Position numbers and translations under genes: made by a program
In this document: positions 30,112-40,525 of the stretch, one piece after another
Position numbering within the stretch: the stretch's first letter is position 1
How the letters are laid out: each line of letters opens with the position of its first letter
Origin: an uncultured Bacteroidota bacterium
Lineage (GTDB): Bacteria > Bacteroidota > Bacteroidia > Flavobacteriales > Flavobacteriaceae
Length of the DNA stretch: 64,000 nucleotides
Assembly (NCBI GenBank): GCA_902550325.1
Contig: CACCYT010000001.1
Location: forward strand, 1-64,000
Direction of reading: 5' to 3'
Notes under the pieces: model-generated
Told to the model about the DNA's origin: nothing
Seen by the model: only the letters and a program-made list of their open reading frames with translations
Databases searched by the model: none

Positions 30112-30846
30112 ATGTTAAAAATTGAAAATTTACATGTTAGTATTGATGGCAAAGAAATTTTAAAAGGTTTGTCATTGGATGTCAAGCCTGGTGAAATTCA
30201 TGCTATTATGGGTCCAAATGGTTCAGGTAAGAGTACTCTATCATCTGTTATTGCAGGTAATGAGGACTATGAAGTTGTAAAAGGAAATATTTTTTATAAT
30301 GGTGAAAATATTGAGGATCTTTCAGCAGATGAAAGAGCAAATAGAGGTATTTTTATGTCATTCCAGTATCCAGTTGCAATTCCAGGGATTACCGTTACCA
30401 ATTTCATTAAGACAGCTATAAATTCAAATCTTAAAGCAAGAGGTGAAAAGGAAATGCCTGCTGGAGAGATGCTCAAAAAGATAAGAGAAAAATCAAAATT
30501 ATTGGAGATTGATTCAAAATTTCTATCTAGATCCCTAAATGAAGGATTCTCAGGTGGAGAAAAGAAAAGAAATGAGATATTTCAGATGGCAATGTTAGAA
30601 CCCAATCTTGCAATACTCGACGAAACCGACTCAGGACTAGATATCGATGCATTAAAGGTTGTTGCAAATGGTGTAAATAAATTGAAAAATAATGATAATG
30701 CTATTGTCATAATCACACATTATCAAAGACTGCTGGACTATATAACACCAGATTTTGTTCATGTTCTTCAGGAAGGAAAGATTTCCAAATCAGGAGACAA
30801 ATCTTTGGCCCTTGAATTAGAGGAAAAAGGATATGATTGGATTTAA
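30112..30846 (+). CDS. sufC: Fe-S cluster assembly ATPase SufC
   Basis: MGPNGSGKSTLSSVIAG, FMSFQYPVAIPG, GFSGGEKKRNEIFQMAMLEPNLAILDETDSGLDIDAL. Confidence 0.98.
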   Translation: MLKIENLHVSIDGKEILKGLSLDVKPGEIHAIMGPNGSGKSTLSSVIAGNEDYEVVKGNIFYNGENIEDLSADERANRGIFMSFQYPVAIPGITVTNFIKTAINSNLKARGEKEMPAGEMLKKIREKSKLLEIDSKFLSRSLNEGFSGGEKKRNEIFQMAMLEPNLAILDETDSGLDIDALKVVANGVNKLKNNDNAIVIITHYQRLLDYITPDFVHVLQEGKISKSGDKSLALELEEKGYDWI

Positions 30847-30856
30847 TTTTTAAAAT

Positions 30857-32209
30857 ATGTCCCTCAAAGAAAAACTAGTTTCTTCATTTCTGGCATTTGA
30901 ACTTGATACAGATACCAACTCAAAAGTTCATGAAATTAGATCAAAATCAATCAAAGATTTTGAAAAAATTGGATTTCCACATTCAAAAGATGAATACTGG
31001 AAATACACTCCCATAAGAAAAGTTTTGAATGAGGAGCTAACAATATTTAAGAAAAAAAGACATCTTCTTGAATTTGATAAAGTAAAAGACTTTTTTTTAG
31101 GTGGAATTGAATCTTATAAAATTGTTTTCATCGACGGAATGTATGATCCACTATGGTCAAGTACAACTCACGAGGGTGCTGACATTTGTATATTATCATC
31201 CGTTTTGGAGAATAAAAAATATGGTAATGTTATATCTAAGTACTACAACAAATTGATTAATGAGAAGGAGTCATTTAGTTTGCTAAACAGTTCATTTACA
31301 AAAGAAGGAGCCTTTATTCATGTCCCAAAAAATGTAGAACTTGAAAAGCCCGTTGAAATTGTTCATATAAACTCTGGCGGTGAATCATCATTAATGCTTC
31401 AACCAAGAAGTTTGGTTATTCTTGAAAAAAACTCAAAAGCTCAAATTATTGAAAGTCACTACTCTTTAAATGTTAATGAAAAAATTCACTCTGACAAACA
31501 TTCAACATATGTTGATCCCCTAACGAATACTGTAACTGAAATTCATGTTAATGAAAATGCAAAATTGGACTATTATAAAATCCAAAATGATCTTGAAACG
31601 ACATCAATAATTGACAGCACATACATTGATCAAAAAAGTAATAGTGAAGCAAGTTGTCATACGTTTTCTTTTGGGGGAAATCTTGTTCGTAACAATTTAA
31701 ATTTCTTTCAAAATGGAAAGAATATTAATTCCATTTTAAAAGGAATTACAATAATTGGATCTGATCAGCATATAGATCACCATACTTTGGTTCATCACGC
31801 AAATCCCAACTGTGAAAGCCATCAAGATTATAAAGGTATTTATAATGACAAATCTACTGGTGTCTTCAATGGCCGAGTTCTTGTTGAAAAAGTTGCTCAA
31901 AAGATAAACGCATTTCAACAGAACAATAATTTGATAATTGGGGATAATGCAACTGTAAATTCCAAGCCGCAACTTGAAATATTTGCCGATGATGTAAAGT
32001 GTTCACATGGTTGTACTATTGGACAAATTGATGAAAATGCACTTTTTTATCTAAAAACCAGGGGAATTAATGATAATGACGCTAAAGGAATCCTAACATA
32101 TGCTTTCGCAAATAATGTGTTGGAGAATGTCGGTATGCAAGTTTTAAAAACCAAAATCAAAAAGATTATTGCAAGAAAAATTGGTATTAATATTGGCCTT
32201 GAATTATGA
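30857..32209 (+). CDS. sufD: Fe-S cluster assembly protein SufD
   Basis: FNGRVLVEKVAQKINAFQQNNNLIIGDNATVNSKPQLEIFADDVKCSHGCTIGQIDENALFYLKTRGI. Confidence 0.97.
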   Translation: MSLKEKLVSSFLAFELDTDTNSKVHEIRSKSIKDFEKIGFPHSKDEYWKYTPIRKVLNEELTIFKKKRHLLEFDKVKDFFLGGIESYKIVFIDGMYDPLWSSTTHEGADICILSSVLENKKYGNVISKYYNKLINEKESFSLLNSSFTKEGAFIHVPKNVELEKPVEIVHINSGGESSLMLQPRSLVILEKNSKAQIIESHYSLNVNEKIHSDKHSTYVDPLTNTVTEIHVNENAKLDYYKIQNDLETTSIIDSTYIDQKSNSEASCHTFSFGGNLVRNNLNFFQNGKNINSILKGITIIGSDQHIDHHTLVHHANPNCESHQDYKGIYNDKSTGVFNGRVLVEKVAQKINAFQQNNNLIIGDNATVNSKPQLEIFADDVKCSHGCTIGQIDENALFYLKTRGINDNDAKGILTYAFANNVLENVGMQVLKTKIKKIIARKIGINIGLEL

Positions 32210-33429
32210 ATCTAAGTTTTGACGTTGATAGTATAAGACAAGATTTTCCAATTTTGTCAAAAAAGATACATGATAAACCATTAGTGTATTTTGATAATGC
32301 TGCAACATCACAAACTCCAGTTTGTGTAATTGATTGTATTAAGGATTATTATGAAAAATATAATTCAAATATTCACAGGGGGGTACATTCACTTAGTGAT
32401 GAAGCAACCAATGCGTATGAAAATGCTAGAAATAAGATAAAAGATCATTTTAATATAAATGAGAGTAAGGAGGTTATTTTTACCTCAGGTACAACTCACT
32501 CAATTAATATAGTATCAAATGGTTTTAGTAAAATATTAAAAAAAGGAGATGAAATCATTGTATCGGGACTTGAACATCATTCAAATATTGTCCCTTGGCA
32601 AATGATGATAAAAAATAACGGTGCTAAATTAAGAGTAATTCCTTTGAAAGATAATGGAGAGTTGGATATGGATGAATTCAAAAATATTTTATCCAATAAA
32701 ACAAAAATTGTTTTCTTAAATCATGTTTCAAATGCTTTAGGAATAATCAATCCGATTGAGGAAATTATTGATATTTCACATAAAAATGGTGCTATCGTTT
32801 TAATTGATGGTGCTCAAAGTGCCGCCCATTTTAAAATCGATTTACGAAAACTAAATGTTGATTTTTTTACAGCTTCTGCTCACAAACTATGTGGACCAAC
32901 TGGTGTTGGTTTTCTTTATGGAAAAGAAAAACTCTTATCCAAGCTAGATCCTCTAATGGGGGGTGGTGAAATGATTTCTGACGTAACTTTTTCAAAGACA
33001 ACTTATGCAGATCTTCCACACAAATTTGAGGCAGGAACACCTAATATTTCTGGAGTAATTGCTTTTGGTGAAGCAATAGATTATTTGAATAAAATAGGTT
33101 TAGATAACATAGAGCAATATGAAAAAAGTCTGCTTGATTATGCAAATTCTAAATTAAAAGAAATTGATGGCTTGAAAATTTACGGTGACTCAAAAAATAA
33201 AACATCCGTAATTTCATTTAATATCGATGGAATTCATTCCTATGATATAGGATCTATTTTGGATAAATTTGGTATTGCGGTAAGAACAGGTCAACACTGT
33301 GCCCAACCTATAATGGATCATTTTGGGATTGATGGGACCGTGAGAGCATCTTTTTCGTTTATAAATACAGTTGAAGAAATAGATCATTTCTACGATTCTT
33401 TGATTAAAGCCAAATCCATGTTGAGTTAA
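32206..33429 (+). CDS. sufS: Cysteine desulfurase SufS
   Basis: LVYFDNAATSQTP, NIHRGVHSLSDEATNAYE, FFTASAHKLCGPTGVGFLYGK, RTGQHCAQPIMDHF. Confidence 0.98.
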   Translation: MNLSFDVDSIRQDFPILSKKIHDKPLVYFDNAATSQTPVCVIDCIKDYYEKYNSNIHRGVHSLSDEATNAYENARNKIKDHFNINESKEVIFTSGTTHSINIVSNGFSKILKKGDEIIVSGLEHHSNIVPWQMMIKNNGAKLRVIPLKDNGELDMDEFKNILSNKTKIVFLNHVSNALGIINPIEEIIDISHKNGAIVLIDGAQSAAHFKIDLRKLNVDFFTASAHKLCGPTGVGFLYGKEKLLSKLDPLMGGGEMISDVTFSKTTYADLPHKFEAGTPNISGVIAFGEAIDYLNKIGLDNIEQYEKSLLDYANSKLKEIDGLKIYGDSKNKTSVISFNIDGIHSYDIGSILDKFGIAVRTGQHCAQPIMDHFGIDGTVRASFSFINTVEEIDHFYDSLIKAKSMLS

Positions 33430-33445
33430 TTTATAACTTTATAAA

Positions 33446-33862
33446 ATGACGATTGAAAATGCACAAAAAGATATAATTGATAACTTTTTATTTTTTGATG
33501 ATTGGACTCAAAAATATGAGTACATTATTGAGCTTTCAAAAGATCTTGAATCTATGAGCAAAGAACTAAAAAATGAGGATAATTTGATAAAGGGTTGTCA
33601 GAGTAAAGTATGGCTTCATGCTGAACTAAATGATGGTAAAATTAATTTTTTAGCTGATAGTGAAGCAATTATTACAAAAGGTATAATTTCTATACTTTTG
33701 AATATTTTTAACAAAAGAACACCCGATGAAATACTTAGTTCTAATATGGACTTTATTGAAAAAATTGGATTAAAAGAGCATTTATCTCCAAATAGAGCTA
33801 ATGGTCTTTCTTCAATGTATAAGCAAATAAAATTTTATGCTATTGCTTTTAGTAAAACTTAA
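33446..33862 (+). CDS. sufE: SufE family sulfur acceptor
   Basis: NLIKGCQSKVWLHAELNDGKINFLADSEAIITKGIISILL. Confidence 0.95.
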   Translation: MTIENAQKDIIDNFLFFDDWTQKYEYIIELSKDLESMSKELKNEDNLIKGCQSKVWLHAELNDGKINFLADSEAIITKGIISILLNIFNKRTPDEILSSNMDFIEKIGLKEHLSPNRANGLSSMYKQIKFYAIAFSKT

Positions 33863-33865
33863 ATT

Positions 33866-34189
33866 ATGACTAAAAAAATTGATCCAAAAAAATTAGGTGA
33901 CCTAGTTGTTAAAGTTTTAAAAACTGTTTATGATCCTGAAATCCCTGTTGATATATATGAACTAGGATTGATATACGATGTGTTTCTTAATGAAAGTAAT
34001 GATGTTAAAGTTTTAATGACATTAACAACACCAAATTGCCCAGTTGCTGACTCCCTACCTGAAGAAGTAAAAAATAAGATAAAAGAAATCCCCGAAGTTA
34101 ATGAAGTTGAAATCGAAATGACCTTTGACCCACCTTGGTCAAAAGACTTGATGAGTGAAGAGGCTAAACTAGAGCTTGGATTTTTGTAA
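33866..34189 (+). CDS. SUF-associated DUF59 (MIP18/SufT-like) protein
   Basis: VLKTVYDPEIPVDIYELGLIYDV...MTLTTPNCPVADSLPEEVKNKI...FDPPWSKDLMSEEAKLELGFL. Confidence 0.92.
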   Translation: MTKKIDPKKLGDLVVKVLKTVYDPEIPVDIYELGLIYDVFLNESNDVKVLMTLTTPNCPVADSLPEEVKNKIKEIPEVNEVEIEMTFDPPWSKDLMSEEAKLELGFL

Positions 34190-34693
34190 ATGAAATATGA
34201 AATAAAAAATAGAGTTTCAGAAAGTAAGCTTGTTACTATTGATTTTAATGATTTCTTAACAGGTGTTTACATTGAAGAGTTTGATATTAAACCTTGGCTA
34301 AAGGATGATTTAATTCTAATTGAAAAGGAATTCAGAAAAAATGTAAGAAATTTTAATTGGTCTTTACTTAAAGGAAAAAACATTTCAATTATCTGTTCAA
34401 ATTCTGCAATAATTCCTGATTGGGCATTTATGTTGGTTAGTTCTGAATTAACAAAATCTGGAATAGAAAATTTTATAGGAAATATAAAATCTTATAAAGA
34501 GTATTTAATAAATCTTAAGATTAATGACCTTGACTTAAGTTCAGTTAAAAACAAACCTGTCATAATAAAAGGATGCTCAGATGATGAATTCAGTAGGTTC
34601 ATTTATTCTCAATTAATTCAAAAGGTACAGGGTGTTGTTTCAAGCATAATGTTTGGAGAGGCGTGCTCAGCAGTTCCAATTTTTAAAAAATAA
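34190..34693 (+). CDS. DUF2480 family protein
   Basis: Family content (VSESKLVTIDFNDF..., FNWSLLKGKNISIICSNSAIIPDWAFMLV) and conserved position after the suf genes in Flavobacteriia. Confidence 0.75.
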   Translation: MKYEIKNRVSESKLVTIDFNDFLTGVYIEEFDIKPWLKDDLILIEKEFRKNVRNFNWSLLKGKNISIICSNSAIIPDWAFMLVSSELTKSGIENFIGNIKSYKEYLINLKINDLDLSSVKNKPVIIKGCSDDEFSRFIYSQLIQKVQGVVSSIMFGEACSAVPIFKK

Positions 34694-35586
34694 TGAGAAA
34701 CATTTTTTTAGTATTAATAATCTTCTTAATATCTAAATCCTTCTCTCAAGACAAACTTTCTGACTCTATTAATTATAATTGGGAAAAGACTGGAAAATTT
34801 ACATTTCTTGGTAATCAATCAAGCTATAGTTATTGGACCGCTGGAGGCCAATCAAGTATTTCAGGCACCATAAAAATTGATTATGATTTGAATTATGAAA
34901 AAAGTGGATGGAATTGGGATACAAAGATTATTGCTGCATACGGCCTTAACAGTAGTGCTGGTAGTAAGTTTTTAAAAAAAACTGATGATAAATTAGAGAT
35001 CAACTCATTAATTAGTAAAAAATTTTCGTCTTCAAATATTGGTGATTTAAGCTACTCTAGCTTTATAAATTTTAAAACACAGTGGACAAAAGGATATAGA
35101 TTTAAAAAAGACTCTAATGGAGAAGAAGAAAGAACTGAAAGAACAAGGTTTCTCTCACCTGGATATCTCCAAATTGGAGTAGGACTTTACTGGGAAAAAA
35201 ATAAAGATTTTTGGATCAACTTTGCGCCTGTGACAGGTAGACTAATTATAGTCAATAAATTTTTTACTGCTGGATTGAATGATAATCAAGAATACTTTGG
35301 TGTAAAAAAGGGTGCAACTAGTAGATTTGAACTAGGGGCATCTGTTAGATCTTTTTATAAATTCGAATTTGTTGAAAATGTATTTGTAACCAATCGTATC
35401 AGCTTATATTCCGATTACCTTGAAAATCCTGAAAATATAGATTTAGATTATACAATAAATACATCTCTTAAAGTGAATAGATATTTGACAACCGACCTAA
35501 TTTTCCAGTTTATTTATGATAATAATGCAGTCAAAAGACTCCAAGTTAGAGAGGTGATGGGAATTGGTTTGAGTTTAGACTTTTAG
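34693..35586 (+). CDS. DUF3078-like outer-membrane protein
   Basis: Signal peptide; NWEKTGKFTFLGNQSSYSYWTAGGQSSISG, beta-rich, C-terminal aromatic LSLDF. Confidence 0.8.
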   Translation: MRNIFLVLIIFLISKSFSQDKLSDSINYNWEKTGKFTFLGNQSSYSYWTAGGQSSISGTIKIDYDLNYEKSGWNWDTKIIAAYGLNSSAGSKFLKKTDDKLEINSLISKKFSSSNIGDLSYSSFINFKTQWTKGYRFKKDSNGEEERTERTRFLSPGYLQIGVGLYWEKNKDFWINFAPVTGRLIIVNKFFTAGLNDNQEYFGVKKGATSRFELGASVRSFYKFEFVENVFVTNRISLYSDYLENPENIDLDYTINTSLKVNRYLTTDLIFQFIYDNNAVKRLQVREVMGIGLSLDF

Positions 35587-36713
35587 ACTTTGGGTTTTGG
35601 AAATAAGTAATTGTTATATGGAAATCTGTTTTCATGTATTTTACTTATATTTTTATATAATGTATCTTTTAAAAATTTGAAATTCAACTTTTCCAAAGCA
35701 GAAATGTAAATTTTATGATTAGTATTTTTTAATCTTCTACCTTTTAATTTATCAACCTTATTAAAAATAATTATGGTTTTTTTATCACCACAGTTTATTT
35801 CATTTAGAATTAGTTGAACTGAATCAATGTGATCCTGATAATTTGGGTGTGAAACATCAACTATGTGTAATAAGATATCAGACTCTTGGATCTCCAACAA
35901 TGTACTTTTGAATGATTCAATCAATTGGGTAGGAAGCTTTCGTATAAAACCAACAGTATCAGAAAGTAAAAAAGGTAAGTTTTCAATAACTACTTTTCTA
36001 ACTGTAGTGTCTAAGGTTGCAAATAATTTATCTTCAGCAAAAACCTTTGATTTAGAAATTTGATTCATAATTGTGGATTTACCAACATTGGTATATCCAA
36101 CCAAGGCAACTCTTACAAGCTTTCCTCTATTTCCTCTTTGAATTGACATTTGTTTATCAATACTGAAAAGTTTTTTTTTAAGTAATGACACCTTGTCGCG
36201 AACAATTCGTCTGTCTGTTTCAATTTCTGTTTCACCAGGACCTCTCATACCAATACCTCCTTTTTGTCTTTCCAAGTGTGTCCAAAGTCCTTTGAGTCTC
36301 GGCATTAAGTATTCATATTGAGCCAACTGAACTTGAGTTTTAGCATAACTAGTTTTAGCCCTTTGAGCAAATATGTCTAAAATTAATCCTGTCCTGTCTA
36401 TTATTTTTGTTCTTAGCGTCTTTTCTAGGTTTAACTGCTGACTAGGTGTCAATTCATCATCAAATATCACTGAACTTATATCATAATTTTTAATAAAAAG
36501 CTGTATTTCTTGAATTTTTCCAGAACCTATAAAGGTTTTGGGGTTTGGTTTATCTATCTTTTGGATAAATCTTTTTAAAACTTTTCCTCCAGCTGTTTCT
36601 GCTAAGAAACACAGCTCATCTAAAAACTCTTGAACCACGGCTTCCGAGCTGTTACTAATTATAGCGCCAACTACTACTGAGTTTTCATAAAAAATGTTTT
36701 TATTTTCAATCAA
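35583..36713 (-). CDS. hflX: GTPase HflX
   Basis: NPKTFIGSGKIQEI, IIDRTGLILDIFAQRAKTSYAKTQVQLAQYEYLMPRL, GGIGMRGPGETEIETDRR, VGYTNVGKST. Confidence 0.97.
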   Translation of the reverse strand: MIENKNIFYENSVVVGAIISNSSEAVVQEFLDELCFLAETAGGKVLKRFIQKIDKPNPKTFIGSGKIQEIQLFIKNYDISSVIFDDELTPSQQLNLEKTLRTKIIDRTGLILDIFAQRAKTSYAKTQVQLAQYEYLMPRLKGLWTHLERQKGGIGMRGPGETEIETDRRIVRDKVSLLKKKLFSIDKQMSIQRGNRGKLVRVALVGYTNVGKSTIMNQISKSKVFAEDKLFATLDTTVRKVVIENLPFLLSDTVGFIRKLPTQLIESFKSTLLEIQESDILLHIVDVSHPNYQDHIDSVQLILNEINCGDKKTIIIFNKVDKLKGRRLKNTNHKIYISALEKLNFKFLKDTLYKNISKIHENRFPYNNYLFPKPKV

Positions 36714-37480
36714 ATTTCAGGCTTGAAAAACTTTAAAGTTAATTCTGAGTTACTAAAGTCCAAATATGAATAATGGTTGAACCAATCACCACAATTATAA
36801 TATAATGAATTGTTGCCAAGATTAATTTTTAATGGAATATGTCTATGGCCAAAAACAAAATAATGATAATGATCAGACTTTAATATTTTTCTACAGAAAT
36901 TATAAAGTAATTCTTTTTCGTTACTTTCAAACTTAATCTCTTTTCCTGATATAACACTATTTTTTCTGGATAAAAACTCTCCTATTCTTATGGAAATATC
37001 TGGATGAATACAAGAATATAAAAATTTAAAAAAAGAGTTTCTAAAAATAAGCTTTAAAAACTTATACCCATAGTCACCTGGTCCTAAACCGTCACCATGA
37101 CCAATAAAAAATTTTTTAGAATTAATTTGAAGCTTTTTTGGCTTAAAAAATATATCAATACCTAGCTCATCTTTAAAATAACTCATCATCCATGAATCAT
37201 GATTACCAACAAAAAAATAAATTTTAATTCCAGAGTCAGTTAACTCAGCTAATTTTCCAAATAATCTGGTGTAACCTTTGGGTACAACTTTTTTAAATTC
37301 AAACCAGAAATCAAATAAGTCTCCCAATAAAAAAATTACCTGTGCATCATCTTTTATGGAATCAAGCCATTTTATAAATATTTTTTCTCTTTTTAGAGAA
37401 TTAACTTTACCCGGTAGTCCCAAATGATTATCAGATGAGAAGTAAGCTTTTTTATTTTCTTCTAAATTAATTATCTCCAT
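36710..37480 (-). CDS. UDP-2,3-diacylglucosamine diphosphatase-like metallophosphatase
   Basis: YFSSDNHLG, FLLGDLFDFWFEF, FFVGNHDSWM, FIGHGDGLGPGD, VFGHRHIPL. Confidence 0.88.
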   Translation of the reverse strand: MEIINLEENKKAYFSSDNHLGLPGKVNSLKREKIFIKWLDSIKDDAQVIFLLGDLFDFWFEFKKVVPKGYTRLFGKLAELTDSGIKIYFFVGNHDSWMMSYFKDELGIDIFFKPKKLQINSKKFFIGHGDGLGPGDYGYKFLKLIFRNSFFKFLYSCIHPDISIRIGEFLSRKNSVISGKEIKFESNEKELLYNFCRKILKSDHYHYFVFGHRHIPLKINLGNNSLYYNCGDWFNHYSYLDFSNSELTLKFFKPEI

Positions 37481-37507
37481 TTATAAAATACAAAAGTAAA
37501 CAATCAA

Positions 37508-38014
37508 TTATAACAGTTTTTCATAACAATTAAAAGGCATATCACTTTGATCTCTAAAATAAATTTTTCCTAATTTTTTATAACCAAGTTTTGAGTATAG
37601 ATGATTGTTTTTTTTATTCTGGCTAAAGGTGTCAAGTCTAACCGAAAGACAACCAGATTCTTTGGCAAAATTTTCAATAAATTTCATAATATATTTTGCA
37701 AAACCTTGACCTTGATGATCTGGATGAATTGCAAGTCTGTGTAAATAAATATTTTTTTTTGATGAAGTATTCCAAGTAATTTGTTTATAAAAATCATCCA
37801 TTTCAAATGATGCACAAACACAACCTATGATTTTATCCTCATGTTTTAAAACAAATAGATCTTCATTATTTATGTCATCAATGAATGATTGTTTGGTTGG
37901 ATATTTATCATTCCACTGAAAAATGCCATTTTTGATCATATGATTTGTACAGGCCTTAATAATTTTCATAATTAAGTCAATTTGATCAATTGAAGCAAGT
38001 TCAATGTTTTTCAT
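37508..38014 (-). CDS. GNAT-family N-acetyltransferase
   Basis: IYLHRLAIHPDHQGQGFAKYIMKFIENFAKESGCLSVRLDTFSQNKKNNHLYSKLGYKKLG. Confidence 0.92.
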   Translation of the reverse strand: MKNIELASIDQIDLIMKIIKACTNHMIKNGIFQWNDKYPTKQSFIDDINNEDLFVLKHEDKIIGCVCASFEMDDFYKQITWNTSSKKNIYLHRLAIHPDHQGQGFAKYIMKFIENFAKESGCLSVRLDTFSQNKKNNHLYSKLGYKKLGKIYFRDQSDMPFNCYEKLL

Positions 38015-38027
38015 GATGTTAATATAC

Positions 38028-39650
38028 TTATTTGATTGCAGAAATTATTGGACTCCCTGTCGATAGTGCGGTAAAACTGATTCCTAAAATTGTTGACAAG
38101 GTTGGGGCTATGTCTTTAACGTAAATTTTTTTTGAAGTCGATCCATTTTTAATTCCTTTTCCAAAGAAAACTAATGGAACATGTGTATCATAGGTCCTGC
38201 CAGTACCATGATTGGAAGCACTAGAAGACCTTTTATGCCAAAGAGGTTTTAAAAAGAATGCCAAATCACCTCTTAAATCTGGATGGCTATTATAATATAC
38301 CATATTGATCCCGTAATCCTCAGAGTAAGAAATAGCTTTATCTAGCTTTTCAAAATCAAATACGTCATAAACCCATGGTTCTTTTTTTAATTCAGATGAA
38401 ATTAAGGTCTTAATATCGTCAAGAGAGTACTCTGATTGTATAATTTCATCTTTGTTTAAGTATATATTATAATTTGATACATCTTTAACATATTTTTTTA
38501 ATTTATCATTAAAAATATTCATAGAATACAATTGGTTGAAGGGTACTTTATTTTCTGATAAATAAGATGGTACGTGAGTAATGCCGTGATCAGATGTTAA
38601 GTAAACTAGGTAGTTATTTTCTCCAATTTCTTTATCCAAATAACTTAGAATCTCTTCAATATTCTTATCAAGTCTTATGTACATATCCAATACTTCAACA
38701 GAATTAGACCCAAATCTATGCCCAAGATGATCTGTTGATGAGAATCCAATATGTAAAAAGTCTGTTATTTCATCACTACCTAAGTTTTCAAACTTGATTG
38801 CATTTAATGCAAAATCCTTGACGATGTCATTACCAAATGGAGAATACTTAATAACATCATAATCAATTTTACCATTCTTTTTTTTTGAAATTTTTTCTAA
38901 ATCGTGTGGAAAGGTTGAATTCTCTTTACCTAAATACTTTATTTCATGTTTATTTAAATCAGGTCCGCTTTCTGTATATAATTTAATATTGTAAAAAGTA
39001 TCCCATTTCGAAATGTATTTGGATATATTAGATCTGTCATTAAAACTTTCAACCCAATCCGGAAGTTTATCCATGTAGTATGAACTTGTAATAAATCTAC
39101 CCTCATTTTTTGCATTAAACCAGTAAGTCATATCTGATGTATGTCCAGCTGATAATACTGCAGATCTGTCTTTCAATGCAACGCTAAAGGTTTTAGCCTT
39201 AAAGTTTGTTGATATTCTATTTTCATCAGAGATTGTGGTTGTTTGTAGATTTTTTGGTGATTTTTTACCCTCATCAGTAGATGTACCAACTGACTTTTTA
39301 AAAAAATCATCTACGCAGTACACTTCTTTACCCAAAGATGGGTTAAACCAATCGTTACCAATAATTCCATGATAATTTGGTGTTGTTCCTGTAACTACAG
39401 TTGCATGACCTGGAGCAGTTGATGTAACAGCATAGCTGTAATGTGCATTTTTTGCATTAAAACCACCTTTTACAAGTCTTTTGAATCCTTTAGATCCATA
39501 TTTATTCCAAAACTTTGGTATGTATTCATATTTCATTTGATCTACAACAATACCAACAACAAGTTTTGGCTTTTGATTAAATTCATCGTTCGATTGTGCG
39601 AAGATGGAGAGAGAAAAAATAAAAACTACAAATTTTAGGTAAAACTTCAA
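38028..39650 (-). CDS. Secreted PafA-like alkaline phosphatase / phosphodiesterase
   Basis: PKLVVGIVVDQMKYEYIPKFWNKYGSKGFKRLVKGGFNAKNAHYSYAVTSTAPGHATVVTGTTPNYHGIIGNDWF; YLTSDHGITHVP. TTG start. Confidence 0.9.
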   Translation of the reverse strand: MKFYLKFVVFIFSLSIFAQSNDEFNQKPKLVVGIVVDQMKYEYIPKFWNKYGSKGFKRLVKGGFNAKNAHYSYAVTSTAPGHATVVTGTTPNYHGIIGNDWFNPSLGKEVYCVDDFFKKSVGTSTDEGKKSPKNLQTTTISDENRISTNFKAKTFSVALKDRSAVLSAGHTSDMTYWFNAKNEGRFITSSYYMDKLPDWVESFNDRSNISKYISKWDTFYNIKLYTESGPDLNKHEIKYLGKENSTFPHDLEKISKKKNGKIDYDVIKYSPFGNDIVKDFALNAIKFENLGSDEITDFLHIGFSSTDHLGHRFGSNSVEVLDMYIRLDKNIEEILSYLDKEIGENNYLVYLTSDHGITHVPSYLSENKVPFNQLYSMNIFNDKLKKYVKDVSNYNIYLNKDEIIQSEYSLDDIKTLISSELKKEPWVYDVFDFEKLDKAISYSEDYGINMVYYNSHPDLRGDLAFFLKPLWHKRSSSASNHGTGRTYDTHVPLVFFGKGIKNGSTSKKIYVKDIAPTLSTILGISFTALSTGSPIISAIK

Positions 39651-39721
39651 AATTGTTTTTTTGCATATATAGGAAAAAAATGCAAGGGAAAGTACTTTTT
39701 TGGGTTATAAAAAGTTTAAAA

Positions 39722-40480
39722 TTAATCTCGGGAGTTGATCTTTGCTAAAAGTCTTAGGATCTCTAAATACAACCAAACTAGTGTCACCATAAGACCAAAG
39801 GCTGCGTACCATTCCATATACTTTGGCGCTCCATTTTCTGAAGCTTCTTCAATAAAATCAAAATCGAGAACTAAATTAAGACTGGCAATTAAGATAACGA
39901 CTAAAGAAAAGATTATACTAAACATAGAACCATTAGTTGGATTTAAAATTGATAAATCCATTCCAAAGAAACTTCCTATAAACGATACTAAGTATACTAA
40001 AAGTATTCCACCTGTTGCGGCTACAACACCTAGTTTAAAATTCTCAGAAGGTTTAATTAGACCTGAACGGTAGGCCATAAGTAATGATAGCAATATCAAC
40101 GCTGTTAAACTAACGGCATTTAGTACAATTCCCTCATACTGTTGAGCATACATAAATGAAATGCCACCCAGAGCTAAACCTTCAAAAATTGCATATAGAG
40201 GAGCTGTTATCGGAGCAACTTTTTTATTAAAAATTGTAATAATAGCAGTAATAAAGCCTGCTAAAGCCCCACCAATCAAAAGTATTGGTGAATTTATACT
40301 GTATGAGTAATATCCAGCAGCTATTAATAAAAGAAGAGAAATAGCTGTCTTATCAACTGTTCCTTTAATTGTCATGGATTGGTCAGCAACTAATGGGTTA
40401 GAGCTTGTTCTACTTAAGTTCTTAAATGTATTTTTGTTTAGTGCTGGGTTTCCTGATCTATATGATAATCGTGTACGCAT
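39722..40480 (-). CDS. Bax inhibitor-1/YccA family membrane protein
   Basis: Seven-TM pattern; ALNKNTFKNLSRTSSNPLVADQSMTIKGTVDKTAISLLLLIAAGYYSY; C-terminal DFDFIEEASENGAPKYMEWYAAFGLMVTLVWLYLEILRLL. Confidence 0.92.
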   Translation of the reverse strand: MRTRLSYRSGNPALNKNTFKNLSRTSSNPLVADQSMTIKGTVDKTAISLLLLIAAGYYSYSINSPILLIGGALAGFITAIITIFNKKVAPITAPLYAIFEGLALGGISFMYAQQYEGIVLNAVSLTALILLSLLMAYRSGLIKPSENFKLGVVAATGGILLVYLVSFIGSFFGMDLSILNPTNGSMFSIIFSLVVILIASLNLVLDFDFIEEASENGAPKYMEWYAAFGLMVTLVWLYLEILRLLAKINSRD

Positions 40481-40525
40481 TTTAAAATTTTAGTAGTTAC
40501 TTTGTATCTTATAATTTTGTAAGCA

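Noticed and set aside
28306-34189. SUF gene cluster as a novel system
   Set aside because: Standard sufA-B-C-D-S-E-DUF59 arrangement; only its promoter geometry is notable.
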